From: Platerodrilus igneus
Lineage: Eukaryota; Arthropoda; Insecta; Coleoptera; Lycidae
Length of the DNA stretch: 64,000 nt
NCBI GenBank assembly: GCA_036346225.1
Contig: JARFIW010000961.1
Span: 1,144,001-1,208,000 of the forward strand
Direction of reading: 5' to 3'
Positions within the stretch are counted from its first letter, which is position 1. The number at the start of each line of letters is the position of its first letter. A model generated the notes under the pieces. It was not told where the DNA came from. It did not search any database and saw only the letters and a program-made list of their open reading frames with translations. The translations under genes were made by a program, and so were the position numbers. Below, piece after piece: positions 48,590 through 60,482 of the stretch.

Positions 48590-49240
48590 TACATGCGTGT
48601 ACAAACTTCCATGTATCTACTGCACTCTTGTGCGGTTTCTAGTTTTAAAAGTGGTAGTCCGGGTTTGTTACTTAGATTTTGGAATGTTGGTAGTTTGTTT
48701 AAGTAGGCATTGGTTTCGTTATTGAATTCTTTGCCGTTATTTATAATTAAGGTAGTAAGAACTCCGAAGATGCAATATTTTATTAAGGCATTACTTATAT
48801 ATAAACTGCGGTTTTTCCTGCTTGTGCGTCAACTATCGTTAGATAATCTGGATCAGCGGATGTGAATACGTCTCTTTATTTAATTTTCCAATGCTCTCCC
48901 AGAAGGTACTACGTTGGCCAGAAAGCGAGTTTTTTAGCTGGAAATTTTGAATCTTGCCAAACTTGCTATTCCAAGCAAGGTAGTGATCTTTAAGGTACGT
49001 GACAACACTCTCGGGACCTGCATTTTACCTTTCATCCAAAAGAGGGTGTATTTTTGCGAAAAATACTCGCCTAACGTTTTTCAGCCGGTCCGTGTTGGGA
49101 ATCGAACCTGGCTTCTGGGAACCAGCAGTGATACGCGAATCGGTCTGATCCACCGTGTGAATACGTGTATATGTACTACTTTGAATGCTTTTGTAGCTGT
49201 TTGTATCAGCATAAGAAGTGGGTGGGAATTCTCTTTCGCG
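48590..49240 (-). pseudogene. Gypsy integrase relic, split by a SINE
   Basis: On the minus strand the segment AFKVVHIHV (near 49180) precedes the SINE and FTSADPDYLTIVDAQAGKTA (about 48805-48865) follows it, matching the first catalytic-Asp region of the provirus integrase (KLHADTL...NYLTIIDAFTK). Further on, GVLTTLIINNGKEFNNETNA (about 48700-48760) matches GTPESITLDNGSEFKNETIQ, with the catalytic Asp of that block replaced by Asn. Frames are broken by stops near 48795. No flanking LTR was found. Confidence 0.77.
48872..49155 (-). mobile_element. tRNA-derived SINE, copy 3 (inside Gypsy integrase relic)
   Basis: Minus-strand copy sharing AGAAGGTACTACGTTGGCCA at its 3' end and GGAATCGAACCTGG (B-box complement) near 49098. 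An 11-bp duplication TGTGAATACGT flanks it (48861-48871 and 49156-49166). The head is the most diverged of the four. Confidence 0.9.
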
Positions 49241-49449
49241 TATTCAGTTTTTTAGTAGGTTTCGCAAAGATTTATATATCACGTTATCGTGGTGTTTATA
49301 TCTTTCCAATAACTCCTTCGTAGTCTATCACTGGTTTCAGTAGTGCAGGTGCGTACAGTTAGCCGTGACTTTGTATTCACTAATGTTCTCGTAAGTGCTA
49401 AAAGTTAATACTTTGTTAGTGCCCTTTAATGCTTTATAAAAGAAGATCG

Positions 49450-49582
49450 CCGAATAACTGTCTCACCGAAAATAACAACCTACAGTTTTTCGGACTTCAC
49501 ACTTAGTCAGGGTTTTCTTCAATTAAAGAAACTTTTGACTTAGTACTGCAATAGTGCTCTTTAGTGCTTCATCTCCTAGCGG
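49450..49582 (+). repeat. Left arm of a 133-bp inverted repeat
   Basis: The reverse complement of 51358-51490 with roughly seven mismatches over 133 bp. Landmark CCGAATAACTGTCTCACCGA at the outer end. The arms are about 1.8 kb apart. Confidence 0.93.
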
Positions 49583-51357
49583 TAGTGCGTGTATGTTGTG
49601 GATTGAAGTACAATGAAGCAGTAACAAAGCACTAAGCATTTAGCTATATGGCATCTTTTGTGCTTTTTATGTGTAGCCAACTTCATTGGCTTACAAAATT
49701 GTCAAGAGGTTCTTCTATTCATTCTACTCAACGCCAGTTTAGTTATACTTATATCCGAAGTTTAATTTTGAATATACCTTTAGTTCTAACGTCACAGCTT
49801 ATTAAACTGCAAGTGATAATTTCCGAAAGTAATATGTGTGTTTGAAATTTCAATAATGCATCAAATGAACGGCCAACGTTAAGATTTATTATATAATTAC
49901 CAGTGTGTAAACACACTTATTTTGCAACTTTTTAATATTATAGTATAAACAACTATTTGCCAACGATGGCAAATAATTTTTTTCGAACATTTTATTCATT
50001 CGATTAAAATAAATTATTCAACATTTAAAATTTGTTGCCTTATATACCTTACGAGATGTTGTTTTAACATTGGATTTTTATTAAGCTGCAGCTGTATATG
50101 AGCGTTTAAAAAATACAATTACGATTTTTTATTCCAATTCTAACCCAGTAAATAGCATTAGTCTAAACTTTTGCCTCGTTATTTTCGTATAACATTATTC
50201 AAATTAATTTGTATAGTTAAAATGTTCCCATTTATCTGGTGTCCATATTTGCATACCATTGAAATATCGAGTCCAAAAACTATTTTTCAGCTGTAAAGAG
50301 TCTTGGAAGTAGAAACAAACGGCGGCCAACAGTAAGTGGCCAAGTTGTTTTATTAGTAATCATACATCACTGAAATATGAAGCACTAAAGAACTCTAATA
50401 AGGTATTACTTTTCGGCTTTATCAAAATTTTCAAACTAAAACAAACCACGGCAAGCTGTAGAAATGTAAGTGGTCGTAACCTTTTCATTAGCAGCCGTAC
50501 GTCGCTGAACTATGAAGCACTAAACAGCACTAACAAAGCACAAACTTTGGGTTGTAGAAGTATTCTGGAATTGAAAGAAACCACCGCAAGAATTAAAAAT
50601 ATAAGTAGCCACAACTTTTTATTAGAAGTAGCGCGAGATAGATTTTGAAACCTGGGGAACTTCTTTTTCAAAAGTTTCTGTCCAAAAAACACAACTATTA
50701 AATCTATTTTAATTGAATAGTTTCAAAAAATTATTTGTTTCTTCTACAACAGACTTGAAGGCTTATATTTATTCAACGCAAAGTAAATGCAATTGAAAAA
50801 TAGTACAAGTTAATATTTTAATACATCAATAATTAATAATTAAGAATGAGTAGCTTGAGCACCTAACAATGTTAAAGTTAGAAAGCTTGAAGACTGACTG
50901 GCGAGCAGGGCTTTTTAGATTTAACATAAAGCTTCTGGTCTCACATCGTTCTGTGATAAACTACAGATCTTGCTTTCTGCTGTTTCTTGATAAATCATAC
51001 AGTGTCTTTATTCTAAGTCTGCTTGATCGCAGTTCATTGCTTTTAACCTGTGGTATCTAGTTGCAAAATAGTCGTTTCTTATTTCTGATATGAACTCCGT
51101 TGCCACTTCATATATAACCTTCCTTTATACAATGTATAATGCTATATCCAACACATGACTATTACATTTAATTTCATATACATATTAATATAAGGGATAC
51201 GTAGCTCGCATCACTGAAATATGAACCACTAATAAGTACTAAAGACATACTAGTTTTACTCTGAAACGAATTTCTGAATTTCAAAGAAACCGCGGAAAAT
51301 TTTGAAATTGGCCGCAAAAATGAAGGTGACCACAACTCTTTTATTAGTAGTCTTACG

Positions 51358-51490
51358 CCGCTGGGAGATGAAGCACCAAAGAGCACTATTGCAGCACTAA
51401 GTCGAAAGTTTCTTTAATTTAAGAAAACTCTGACTAAGTGTGAAGTCCGAAAAACTGTAGGTTGTTATTTTCGGTGAGACAGTTATTCGG
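51358..51490 (-). repeat. Right arm of the 133-bp inverted repeat
   Basis: Partner of 49450-49582. It ends TTATTCGG at 51483-51490. Confidence 0.93.
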
Positions 51491-52496
51491 AAGTTCGGCT
51501 GCGTATAGGTTTAAAGCGCCATAAAGCACTAACAAAGTACTAAAGTTATGCTACATATGTTTGTTAGTGCATCCATATGAAAAGGGTTGTGGTCATCTTC
51601 CCGCTTCTAGCTCTGCCTTTTAAAGTTAAATATTCTCTAACCGCAATAGCAACAGAATTGAGGTTTGAAGCACAACGAAATACTAACAAAGAAGTAAAGT
51701 TTATACTGAATATAATCGTTAGTGCTTTTATATCAAAAAAAGTTGTAACTTTTCTGAACCAACTTTGAAGTCGAATATTTCCTAAACCAGAAGTGTGACT
51801 ATGTTGGGGTATAAAGCACAATGAAACACTACATATTATGCTACATATAATCATTGGTATCTCTACAATAAAAGGCTCTAGCCAACTTCTGGCTCTGAAC
51901 CTTGAAATTGAATATTTCAGAGACGAGAGCATTAGCAAAGCACTAAAGATTTTGCTACATCAGACCAATAGTGTTTTCACGACAAAAAAGGCTATAACTA
52001 ACTTCTGGATTCGCATTTTGAAATATAATACTTCCAAAAACGGAAGTTCATATGTGTTGAGGTTTGAAGTACAACGAAGCAGTAGCAAAGCACTAGACAT
52101 TATGCTATATGACATATTTATTGCTTTGTATACGTAGCCAACTTAATTCGGTTACAGAATTGTCATGGTATCTTTCTGTTCATTCTACTCAACGCCAGCT
52201 TAATTATGCTTATTTCCAAAACTTAAATTCGAATATAGTGTTATTTCTAACGTCGCTGCTTATTAAGTTACACGTATAAATTTCGAAAGGTAACAATTGT
52301 ATCTTAAATGTGACATGATGCAATAAATTAACACCTAGCGCTAAAATTTACCCTATAATTGCAACTGGTGTGTAAGCAAACTTATTTCGCAACTTTTTAA
52401 TATAATAGTAACTATTTTCCTAATTTTTTCCTAATTTTTTTTTGAACAATCTATTCACTTGATTAAAACAAATCATTCAACGTTTGAAATTTGTTG

Positions 52497-52543
<47 letters not shown>
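52497..52543. repeat. (TA)n microsatellite
   Basis: About 23 TA units, inserted at the point where the parallel copy near 50040 reads only TTATATACC, so the run expanded after the duplication. Confidence 0.93.
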
Positions 52544-52547
<4 letters not shown>

Positions 52548-52744
52548 TTATTTTCTACTCCAATTCTAACTCAGTAAATAGCATTTGTCTGAAGTTTGGA
52601 AGCAATATTTTAGTAAAAGATTAATTAAATTAATTTGTATCCTCTAAATATTTCCACTTGTCTGGTGTCTATAGTTGCATTCCACTGAAATATAGAGCAT
52701 TCGGGAGTACAAAATACTCTTTTCGGTTGTAAAAAAATCTTTTC

Positions 52745-52995
52745 GGGGCTCCATGGCTCAGTTGGTATGCATGTGACTACTGAACTCAAGATCCTGTGTT
52801 CGAATCCCGACACGATCCGCTTGAAAAATGTTAGAATGACAAGTAAAATGTAGGTTTCGTGTGCAAGTGCTGTCACGCACGTTAAAAGATCCCTGCCTTG
52901 CTTGGAACAGTAAGGTTTCAGCAAAATTCAAAATGTCTAGGTAAAGAAAAAACTCGCTTCCTGGCCAATATAGTACCTTCAGGTGAAGCATCAGA
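52745..52995 (+). mobile_element. tRNA-derived SINE, copy 4
   Basis: It has the best preserved tRNA-like head: GGGGCTCCATGGCTCAGTTG contains the A box, and the B box GTTCGAATCCC lies at 52799-52809. The body matches copies 1-3 (TGTCACGCACGTTAAA, CCTGCCTTGCTTGGAACAG, CTCGCTTCCTGGCCAATA). It is inserted within a family-1 repeat unit; its target duplication is not clear. It is not a functional tRNA gene, because it lacks a proper acceptor stem and continues into the SINE body. Confidence 0.9.
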
Positions 52996-53690
52996 AAGTC
53001 AAAAGTAGTGGCAAAAATGCTTGAAGTTAAATTAAACTGCGATTAGCTGTAAGTAGCCAAAGTTGTTTTATTAGTATTCGTACGCTACTGAGATATGAAG
53101 CACTAAAAAGCATTAAAGAATTACAATCCTTTGGCTGTACCACGGTTGTGAAACTGAAACAAAACGCGGTCAGCTGTAAAAATATAAGTGGTGGTAACTT
53201 TTTTTATTAGCAGCCGTACGCCGTTCAGATATAAAACTCTAACTAAGCACTAACCTTTGGCTGCAAAAGTTTTTTGAAACTGAAATGAACCGCGGCTAGA
53301 ATTAAAAATATCAGTAGTTACAACTTTTTCATTAGAGGTCGTGCGTCACTAAGATGTAATACGCTAAACAGCACTAACAAAGCACTAACTTCCGACAAAA
53401 ACAAATTTTTGAATTTAAAACAAACCACAGCCGGTTGTGAAGTTACGTGTCCGCAACTTTTTATTAGTAGTTTTAAGCCGTTGAAATACAAAGCACTAAA
53501 GAACACTACCAAAGCACTAGCTTTCAGTAAAAACAAATGTTGAAATTTCATTAAAACCGCTGCCAGTTGTGAAGTTAGCCGCAAAAACGTAGGGGCCACA
53601 ACTTTTCTATTAGCAGTCGTACGTTGTTGAAATATGAAACACTAAAGAGCACTAACAAAACACTAACTTTCGGCTGTAATAAGTTTTTTA

Positions 53691-54115
53691 ATTGAAAAAA
53701 CTCGATCATAAAATGGTGCAACTGATAGCAAGGCACGGCGCCCTGAAAGCGTATTTACAAATGTTTGGTTTAACCGACAACGACCGTTGCGAATGCGGAG
53801 TGGGCGCAGAAAGCGCAGAGCACGTGCTCTTCGACTGCCCACTCGAGGTGGCAAATCGAGAGTTAGTTGATATGAAATTAACTATCGCAGGACTAACACG
53901 GCCAAGAGCCTAAAGGGAGTCAGGGAAGTGGCTAACCAGGAAGCGTTCTGGACAGTCTTCAAAAAATTTTCTGGAAGGGTCACGAGATTAGACGGTGATA
54001 ACCGCACTTAAATCGGAGGGGGTAGAGGAGGATTGAAAATTTTTTATTTTGACTTGGCATGAGAAACGGACATGAGCATGGTATAACCAAAACCTCAATA
54101 AAATTTAAAAAAAAG
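53691..54115 (+). pseudogene. R1-clade non-LTR retroposon, 5'-truncated C-terminus and tail
   Basis: The open segment 53692-53913 encodes TGHG-like LIARHGALKAYLQMFG, then the C-terminal cysteine/histidine cluster DRCECGVGAESAEHVLFDCP, which is typical of the 3' end of R1/Waldo-type ORF2 proteins. After a one-base shift near 53910 the frame runs VREVANQEAFWTVFKKF to a stop at 54009-54011. The 3' end has AATAAAATTT and an A-rich tail at about 54097-54115. The left breakpoint falls inside a minisatellite unit, so the insertion is younger than that array. There is no RT domain left. Confidence 0.82.
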
Positions 54116-57100
54116 ATATAAAAAAGAATGAGAAGCAAAAACTTAAGCAAAAATCAATAACCAAAATCTAATATGCACGACAAACTCCACGCCACTAAAT
54201 CAATCACTGTCCCACCTTATACGCGCTGAGAAATTGGAATCGGGAATAAACTAAAACAAATGAATAACAACAAAATAAATCAGTAAACCCTAATTAATTT
54301 AAATCGGCAAATAAATAAAGAAAATAGAATAGACTGAAACCGCGCATCCTCCCAGGACTTAAATGTGATACTGATTGTAATCCCCTCTAGAACGTTTAGT
54401 GCATACCCGCCAGAACTTTAACAGTGCATCATCTCCTCTTAACAGTAAGATATCTATAGACGTAAGAAGACGACCAGAGCTTCGGATGCTTGGGAAATTT
54501 ATATAGTAGGATTAAGTGGCGGCTGTACTCGCATAAGCATTGACTTGTATTAATAAGATTTTGAAATAATCTTGAAAAACAAAAAATTATTCCTTCGTGA
54601 ATATCAGATAGCAAATTGGACTACCATATATCATAAACCCTTACCTGATATCACAAGGTCGAGAATTTCTTATTAATGATGGAAGCCCAAGGTAAAATTG
54701 GATGGAAAACGGCTTGAGGAAAAGAAAAACTCTTTAGAGATAAACGGCTAGTAGAGTGTTAGCTCTGGGTAGATCATGAGCTTGGGTCATGGGTCGTCAG
54801 ATGACCAAAAATATAGATAATGAGCGCCACCGTATTTTTCAATACAACAACCTACAAAAATTATGTGTACTTGTATTTGGGGAATGCGGAAACCTTAAAT
54901 CTACACCGCTTATATAGCCACAAAATCTGAATTTCATTTTGTAAAGCACTTACCAAAATCTCAATTACCAGATGTCCGACAGATGTCTCGGCTTAACCTG
55001 TAAACAAATAAATGCACAACTTAGACACCGTTTGTGTCCTTAAAAAAATATTCACCAAAAATAATATAATAGAATTTAAGTTCCAAAAGTATACACCCAG
55101 GGTATTTGTTATCATTAGACACAATGTTTGCACATGAATGACTTATAAATTTTACTTGAATTTTTAATAATAAAAGAGTTATGCAAAAATTCAATTAAAT
55201 TCACTTGATTTGTTTTATCATAATCTTTTGAACTAAAATGTTTATAGAACAGTAAAATAGTATGGTTCTGTATTCAAAAAAAACATAAAGATCTCTAAAT
55301 TGAATATTTCTGAATAAATTTACTATAAAGTTTGAGCTCTCTTAATAATTCATGTTACATATTTTAATTTCTAGCCATCTCTAGTACTACGTCGACTTCA
55401 CAATTAAATTTAATTATTTAACGTCTTATAAAATTGCATCTTTCAACATAGAGTTAGTTTTACGTAATATGTATAAAAAGAATTCATTACGTGGTTTAAG
55501 AATCAAATTACATGACCTCAAAATTACTAAAGATATTTTAGAAATAGCGTAAAATAACATGTGATATTTAAATTGGATAGCTAGATATTTTTGACATCAT
55601 ATGTCAATTACAACTTTTTCAGTGTAGTCAACGCTATCTGTTTGTGAAATAACAACGATAAGCAAACTGCATAGCCATCTTTAAAATTTTGCAAGATTAC
55701 AAGTTTATTAAGGAATCATTCTTTTTCTGAATAATTTTTAAGTTAACTAAAACAAGGTAAAACTTCAACCTTCTATCTTTCGTAAAACATTGAAATAATT
55801 ATAATTGGGATTTAAGACTAAATATCACTCACGTGTCGAAGTACAGTGCGACCAAAAGAAATTGAACTTATGACACTAGATGTGGAATATTCCATAAACA
55901 TCTGCGATGCACAAACAGAAACCACATCATTATGAATGAATATAACGCTGGAACTATAAAAGATCTTCTGAACAAAACATTATTTAACCAAACCAATTCT
56001 TCATTAAGTACGTCCTATAATTTTCTTGTATTTCAAATCTCAAACTAAATTTTTATTTCAGCACCATATACGATATTTACTATATTGACAATATTGCACT
56101 ATGAGGAAAACATTAATAAAATTTATTTAATTCATTATACCAATTGTTTTAATGATAGGGGGACCTCTATTTCTTCAGCCAGCAGGAATCTATTGAGCTG
56201 CTACAGGTGGAACACAAAATGAAATCTGCACGCTATAGCTGCCAAGAACCACATCCCGACACAATGGTTAAATCAATTATTTCTTCTTGCGGAAAGTATT
56301 ACAGGCCATGTGCCTGTCTAACATCTTGACTTTTCTACGCCGCTGATAGCAGCTTACCTGTTCAGACGCTGATAGAAAAGTGACGCGAAATGACAGCTTG
56401 GCGAATCTTATTACAGAACTTAGACCTATAAAGCGAAGGAGCGCATATGCTATTGTAAATTTTATGAATTATTTTTAGTGATAAGGAGTTTATAAGTTAT
56501 ACTTTTATTTTATTGAGATATTATTTTAGATTAATTAGCAAAGAGTAGCTAAATAAAAAAATACGTTACACAGCCTCTTTCCAAGAGAAAAAATTCGAGG
56601 TATCTATAAAATCGAAGAATTTTTTCTACCAAAACTTCAACGACAGTAGAATCAAAATACTCATATTAACTATTTAAACACCTAACTAATCAATACAAAA
56701 CCGCACAATCTTTAAATTACAACAAACAACAAGTTTAACCAAAAAATATAAGAATCATTCGTTAAATGCTATGGGGAAATATAAATACATGAAAATGAGT
56801 GATTAGTAACTACGCGTACTACACGCCTATAAAGGGACAAATTCGAGAAGACACAATCAGTATCAACACTTAACCAGTTAAAAATAATTAGGAGTATCCA
56901 ACACTCATCAGATGCATGTTATAATAAAAAACTTCAAGTACAATAACCATATCAAAATCTTAAATTTAACCAGGAGCAAAAAAAATTGTAACTATAAATT
57001 AAAACAAAAATAAATAAGAGTGATAGTATGACAAAATCACTACTAAACAAGAATTTGTACAACAAATACTTTTCCTAACATTATCCTACTTATTATGAAT

Positions 57101-57401
57101 ATTTATGTTCACTTATTTTTAAAATGCTTACAAAATTTGCACAAATTGATGAATCATTAAAGTACCAAAGCATGTTGACTACCAAGTCTATTCACGAAAC
57201 AAATCACTAATACTTGAGAAGTAGACAAAGTATTAACAACACCTATTCATCAACAAAATATTTTCCGCTGTATTACAACTATCATACAGACTCAACTATT
57301 TCACACAAAAATTCTATCACTTCAGTACTTTAACACTCAAGGACTTCATAACCACCAATAAACTATAATTTGAGCCAACTGGAACACATCCACCAGCAAC
57401 T
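54116..57401. other. Non-coding region, no gene recognised
   Basis: 3.3 kb of AT-rich sequence. A GC-richer patch at 56190-56450 lacks an open frame. I found no LTR, TIR or conserved protein segment on either strand. Confidence 0.55.
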
Positions 57402-58841
57402 TGTAACATACTGTTTTAATAAGCTCTAATAGTTCTAGTATTCCTAAAAATAGTTAGTTTCTAGTTTAATTTTAGCATGCTAATTATTAGAATTGTAGCG
57501 GCTGCAGGATCACCCAAGTAGCTTCTCAGCGAAGTTCCCAGAAAGATCTAATCCAAGAGTTAATCAATTTTTCTAAAGGCACTTACTTTAAGGGCACTAA
57601 ACATGTCAAATTAGTCCATATCTATGATTAGATGTCAATCATGCTTTAGGATCCTATTTATGTCAGGGTGGTCTGAAGCAATTTTTCAATTAGCTGAGCA
57701 CTCAACTAAAATCAATTCTGAGAGCTACGGTTGTGGTTATCTTAGGCATTGACAGTTTTAATTAAAATTAAAGATTTACGACCGGCGCATCCTAAGCCAA
57801 GTAAGAGCGTCAAGAAAGGGTTATTTTCAATTAACCAAAATGTATATAAGGAGGCCAGCCGGTGGGAATCAGGGTTGTTTATTTCCAGACGCGTTAGAGG
57901 TTAAAGCTAACGGTTACTAGTGATGTGTTTATTTCTCTGCAGTCAAGTGCGGGCCGTTATGTTTTAAGTTATTTATTTCTCTGAGTAAGTAATTAGTATA
58001 TGTGATATTACTATGAACTCAAGGCTGTGTTATGCAGCATAAGTCAGTTATTTGTTTAAAAACAGTATTTGTCGACTTCCATAAAATACAATTCCGGGTG
58101 AATGCCCAGTTCAAGTAAATTGATCCGTTTTATTATTGCTTTGGAGACCGCATCGTTTTAGAAGGGTCTTCTATTATATTGTGTTTCGACGGTGTCAGAG
58201 GTCGTTAATCACTAATCCACGAGACTACCTGAGAATGCAAAGCTCAGGCCCGAAGTCAAGTTACGGTACTATTTGACCCTTGAGAAGGTCGTATTTTTCA
58301 TGGTGTAGATGACCCCGTGGTTAAAAGGGTCGTCGCACTATGCAAGTTAATTAGAATAGGGTAGCATTAATAAATTTTTGTTATTGGGGTGTGTACACCT
58401 AGAACTGTATCTATTCAAAATATGTTTGTTAGTTAAGTTTAGTTAAGTTGTGTTTGTGCTAGCCGGAGACTATAAGTGACTTATTTTCTGTTCTGCCATT
58501 TTGGTTCATCGCCCACGAACAAAGTGCGACGAGAGCTATTACCGCGATTGGTCCATGTGCCGTTTAATTCCCATGGTGGCGCCCTTTTGTACATAAGGTT
58601 ATTTACTTTATATTTTGTTATGCATATGTAATTAGTTGAAGTTTTAGTTAGTAGCTCGTTCAATAAAACAATCGAATTTTCGTCTCAGTGTGTTTGTTTA
58701 ATGAACCCCCCCTTCACCGACTGCTGCAGCTTGCGAGGCAACGTCCCGAAACGTGAGGGTACGATGGTGTTAGAGGTCCTGTTATTTATTATTTATTGTT
58801 AATTGGATACCCTCATGCGGTAGGTAAATATTAAAATTACA
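57402..58841 (+). repeat. 5' LTR of second Gypsy element
   Basis: Begins TGTAACATACTG (identical at 63702) and ends ATTACA directly before the PBS. 1,440 bp is long for Gypsy. It contains a TATA box at 57843-57849 and an AATAAA near 58662. The upstream flank is CAACT; the other target-duplication copy lies beyond the window. Confidence 0.9.
57843..57849 (+). promoter_or_regulatory. Candidate LTR TATA box
   Basis: TATATAA followed by a GC-richer stretch; a start site would be expected near 57872-57876 (ATCAGGGT). It is the only clear TATA motif with a plausible initiator in this LTR. Confidence 0.6.
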
Positions 58842-58842
58842 C

Positions 58843-58860
58843 TGGCGCATTAACGTGGTT
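58843..58860 (+). other. Primer-binding site
   Basis: TGGCGCATTAACGTGGTT, one base after the LTR end. TGGCGC is the usual 3'-CCA complement start; I cannot name the tRNA. Confidence 0.65.
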
Positions 58861-59001
58861 AAAATTGTAATTATGGTAAACAACACACGGACGAATTTTT
58901 AGATTGTTTTGTTTTTATTTAGTGTTAGGCAGAATTACAGTTTAATATTAGTGATTTAGGAACAAGTTTCGTTATTGTTGGCTTTTACCTTTTAGTTAGT
59001 C

Positions 59002-60364
59002 ATGTATGTGGTAGAAGCTTTAAGAAGCGATGAGCTTAGTTATGAACTTTTAATTAGGAACGTTGAACCAACAAAGTTAAGTGTGTTAGAAAAGCGAAAA
59101 TTATTGCGTAGAAAACTCATTGTTGAGAAAGTCGACAGTAATGTTTTTCTAAGTATGAGAAAATTGAAATCGTTCAAAGGACGAAATTGAATTATTAAAA
59201 CTTAAGATTTTTGAATTAGAAAACTGTTTAAATTCTTTTACCATTCTTCCTAAAAGGACAGAATATATTAAACTTAACACGAGATTAATGCATGTAACAC
59301 AGAGACTAAATTATGTCAATTTCGATATTGAATTTTTAGAAGTACACAAAGAACTGCATTCCAAATGCATTAGAGCTTTTGAGATTTTAGAACAGGTAAA
59401 CGGGAAAATGAGATTAACGATAACCCTCTTTATTGTTCGGCTAGCGGTAATAAAAATCCTACAATAACACCAACAGCAGAGGGTTCATGCCCTGGAGCAT
59501 CAGCGGTTTCTTCCATTAATACCCCATCGGTCTCGATTTCTAGTAATGATTTAGGTACGCTAATTAAGTCCTTAAATAAAACAACGACATCAGTCCCGAT
59601 CCACAAGTGGGGATTACAATTTTCGGGTGAATCTGATTCTATATCGGTTTTAGATTTTATTCAACGCGTCAAAGAACTGCAAGTTGCAAGAAAAGTTTCG
59701 TCAGATGACCTTTTCGAAGGGGCTATTGATCTTTTCACCAGTTCAGCACTGGATTGGTATAGAGCAACGCGGTGTACAGTAAATTCATGGGAACAATTAA
59801 TTTTTAAATTGAAACAAGATTTTCTTTCAGCCGATTATGCAGAGAATCTTTTAATGTTAATTAAATCCAGACGGCAAGGCGCCGATGAATCACCTACCAT
59901 TTATATTTCAAAGATGGTAAATTTATTTTCTCAATTAGAAGAGTCCATTTCAATCAGGGAACAAATAAAATTATTAAAAGAAATTTACAGACTTTTATGC
60001 CACGCAACTGGCGTTAATTGAAGTGACTGACATTTCCCATTTGATTTCTCGTTGTAAGCTTTTAGAAGACATTAAGCCTACACATTTTATTAAACAGGAA
60101 CATTCGGATTCTGCCAACGTACCAGTTATCTTAGAACGTCAAGTTCGACAGAGTTCATTTTCTAATAATAATTTACCACGGTCCGGCGTTTCGAATTATT
60201 TTAAAAACACAGCAAAATTTTCGACTATTTGTTTCAACTGTAAAAGACGAGGTCACTCGTTTCATACTTGTCCGGAGAAACGCGGAATATTTTGTTATTC
60301 TTGTGGGCAGTTGGAAGTTACGTCCACAAATTGTCCAAACTGCTCAAATAATTCAAAAAACTAA
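59002..60364 (+). pseudogene. gag: Gag of second Gypsy element, frameshifted
   Basis: It opens MYVVEALRSDELSYELLIRN, a helical N-terminus seen in many insect Gypsy Gags. A break near 59185 shifts to a coiled-coil-like segment. The capsid region (about 59590-60020) reads WGLQFSGESDSISVLDFIQR, then LFTSSALDWYRA, LKQDFLSADYAENLL and SPTIYISKMVNLF. Another break lies near 60020. The nucleocapsid has a CCHC knuckle CFNCKRRGHSFHTC followed by a second incomplete cluster CYSCGQ...CPNC in which the histidine position is lost. The stop is at 60362-60364. Gag packages element RNA in cytoplasmic particles. Confidence 0.86.
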
Positions 60365-60482
60365 GGACAGGAAAGCGCGTAGTCAGCCGTTGCTTTTCTT
60401 CGTTTAATAATATTGCTGCTGACAAAAGACGTGGTCGGATTGGTTAGTAAAGTTAAGAATTTTGTAAATCATCTAAGGTTTT

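Larger units (their letters stand above)
49300..53690. repeat. Complex repeat domain: two minisatellite families, inverted arms and a 2.46-kb duplication
   Basis: Family 1 units (126-146 bp, landmark AT[A/G]AAGCACTAAA[G/C]AGCACTAACAAAGC, then AACCGCGGCCAG and CACAACTTTTTATTAG) occupy about 50330-50650, 51190-51400 and 53040-53690, and appear inverted at 49320-49590. Family 2 units (about 115-156 bp, landmark GAAGCACAACGAA) occupy about 51500-52140. A single-copy-like block at 49640-50280 is repeated directly at 52110-52730, 2.46 kb away. There is no coding sequence. A SINE (52745-52995) lies inside. This could be a satellite higher-order repeat or a large element with internal minisatellites; I cannot name a family. 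Confidence 0.85.

Noticed and set aside
52747..52815. tRNA gene candidate with good A and B boxes
   Set aside because: The sequence continues into the SINE body shared by three other copies, and the acceptor-stem ends do not pair properly; it is a SINE head.
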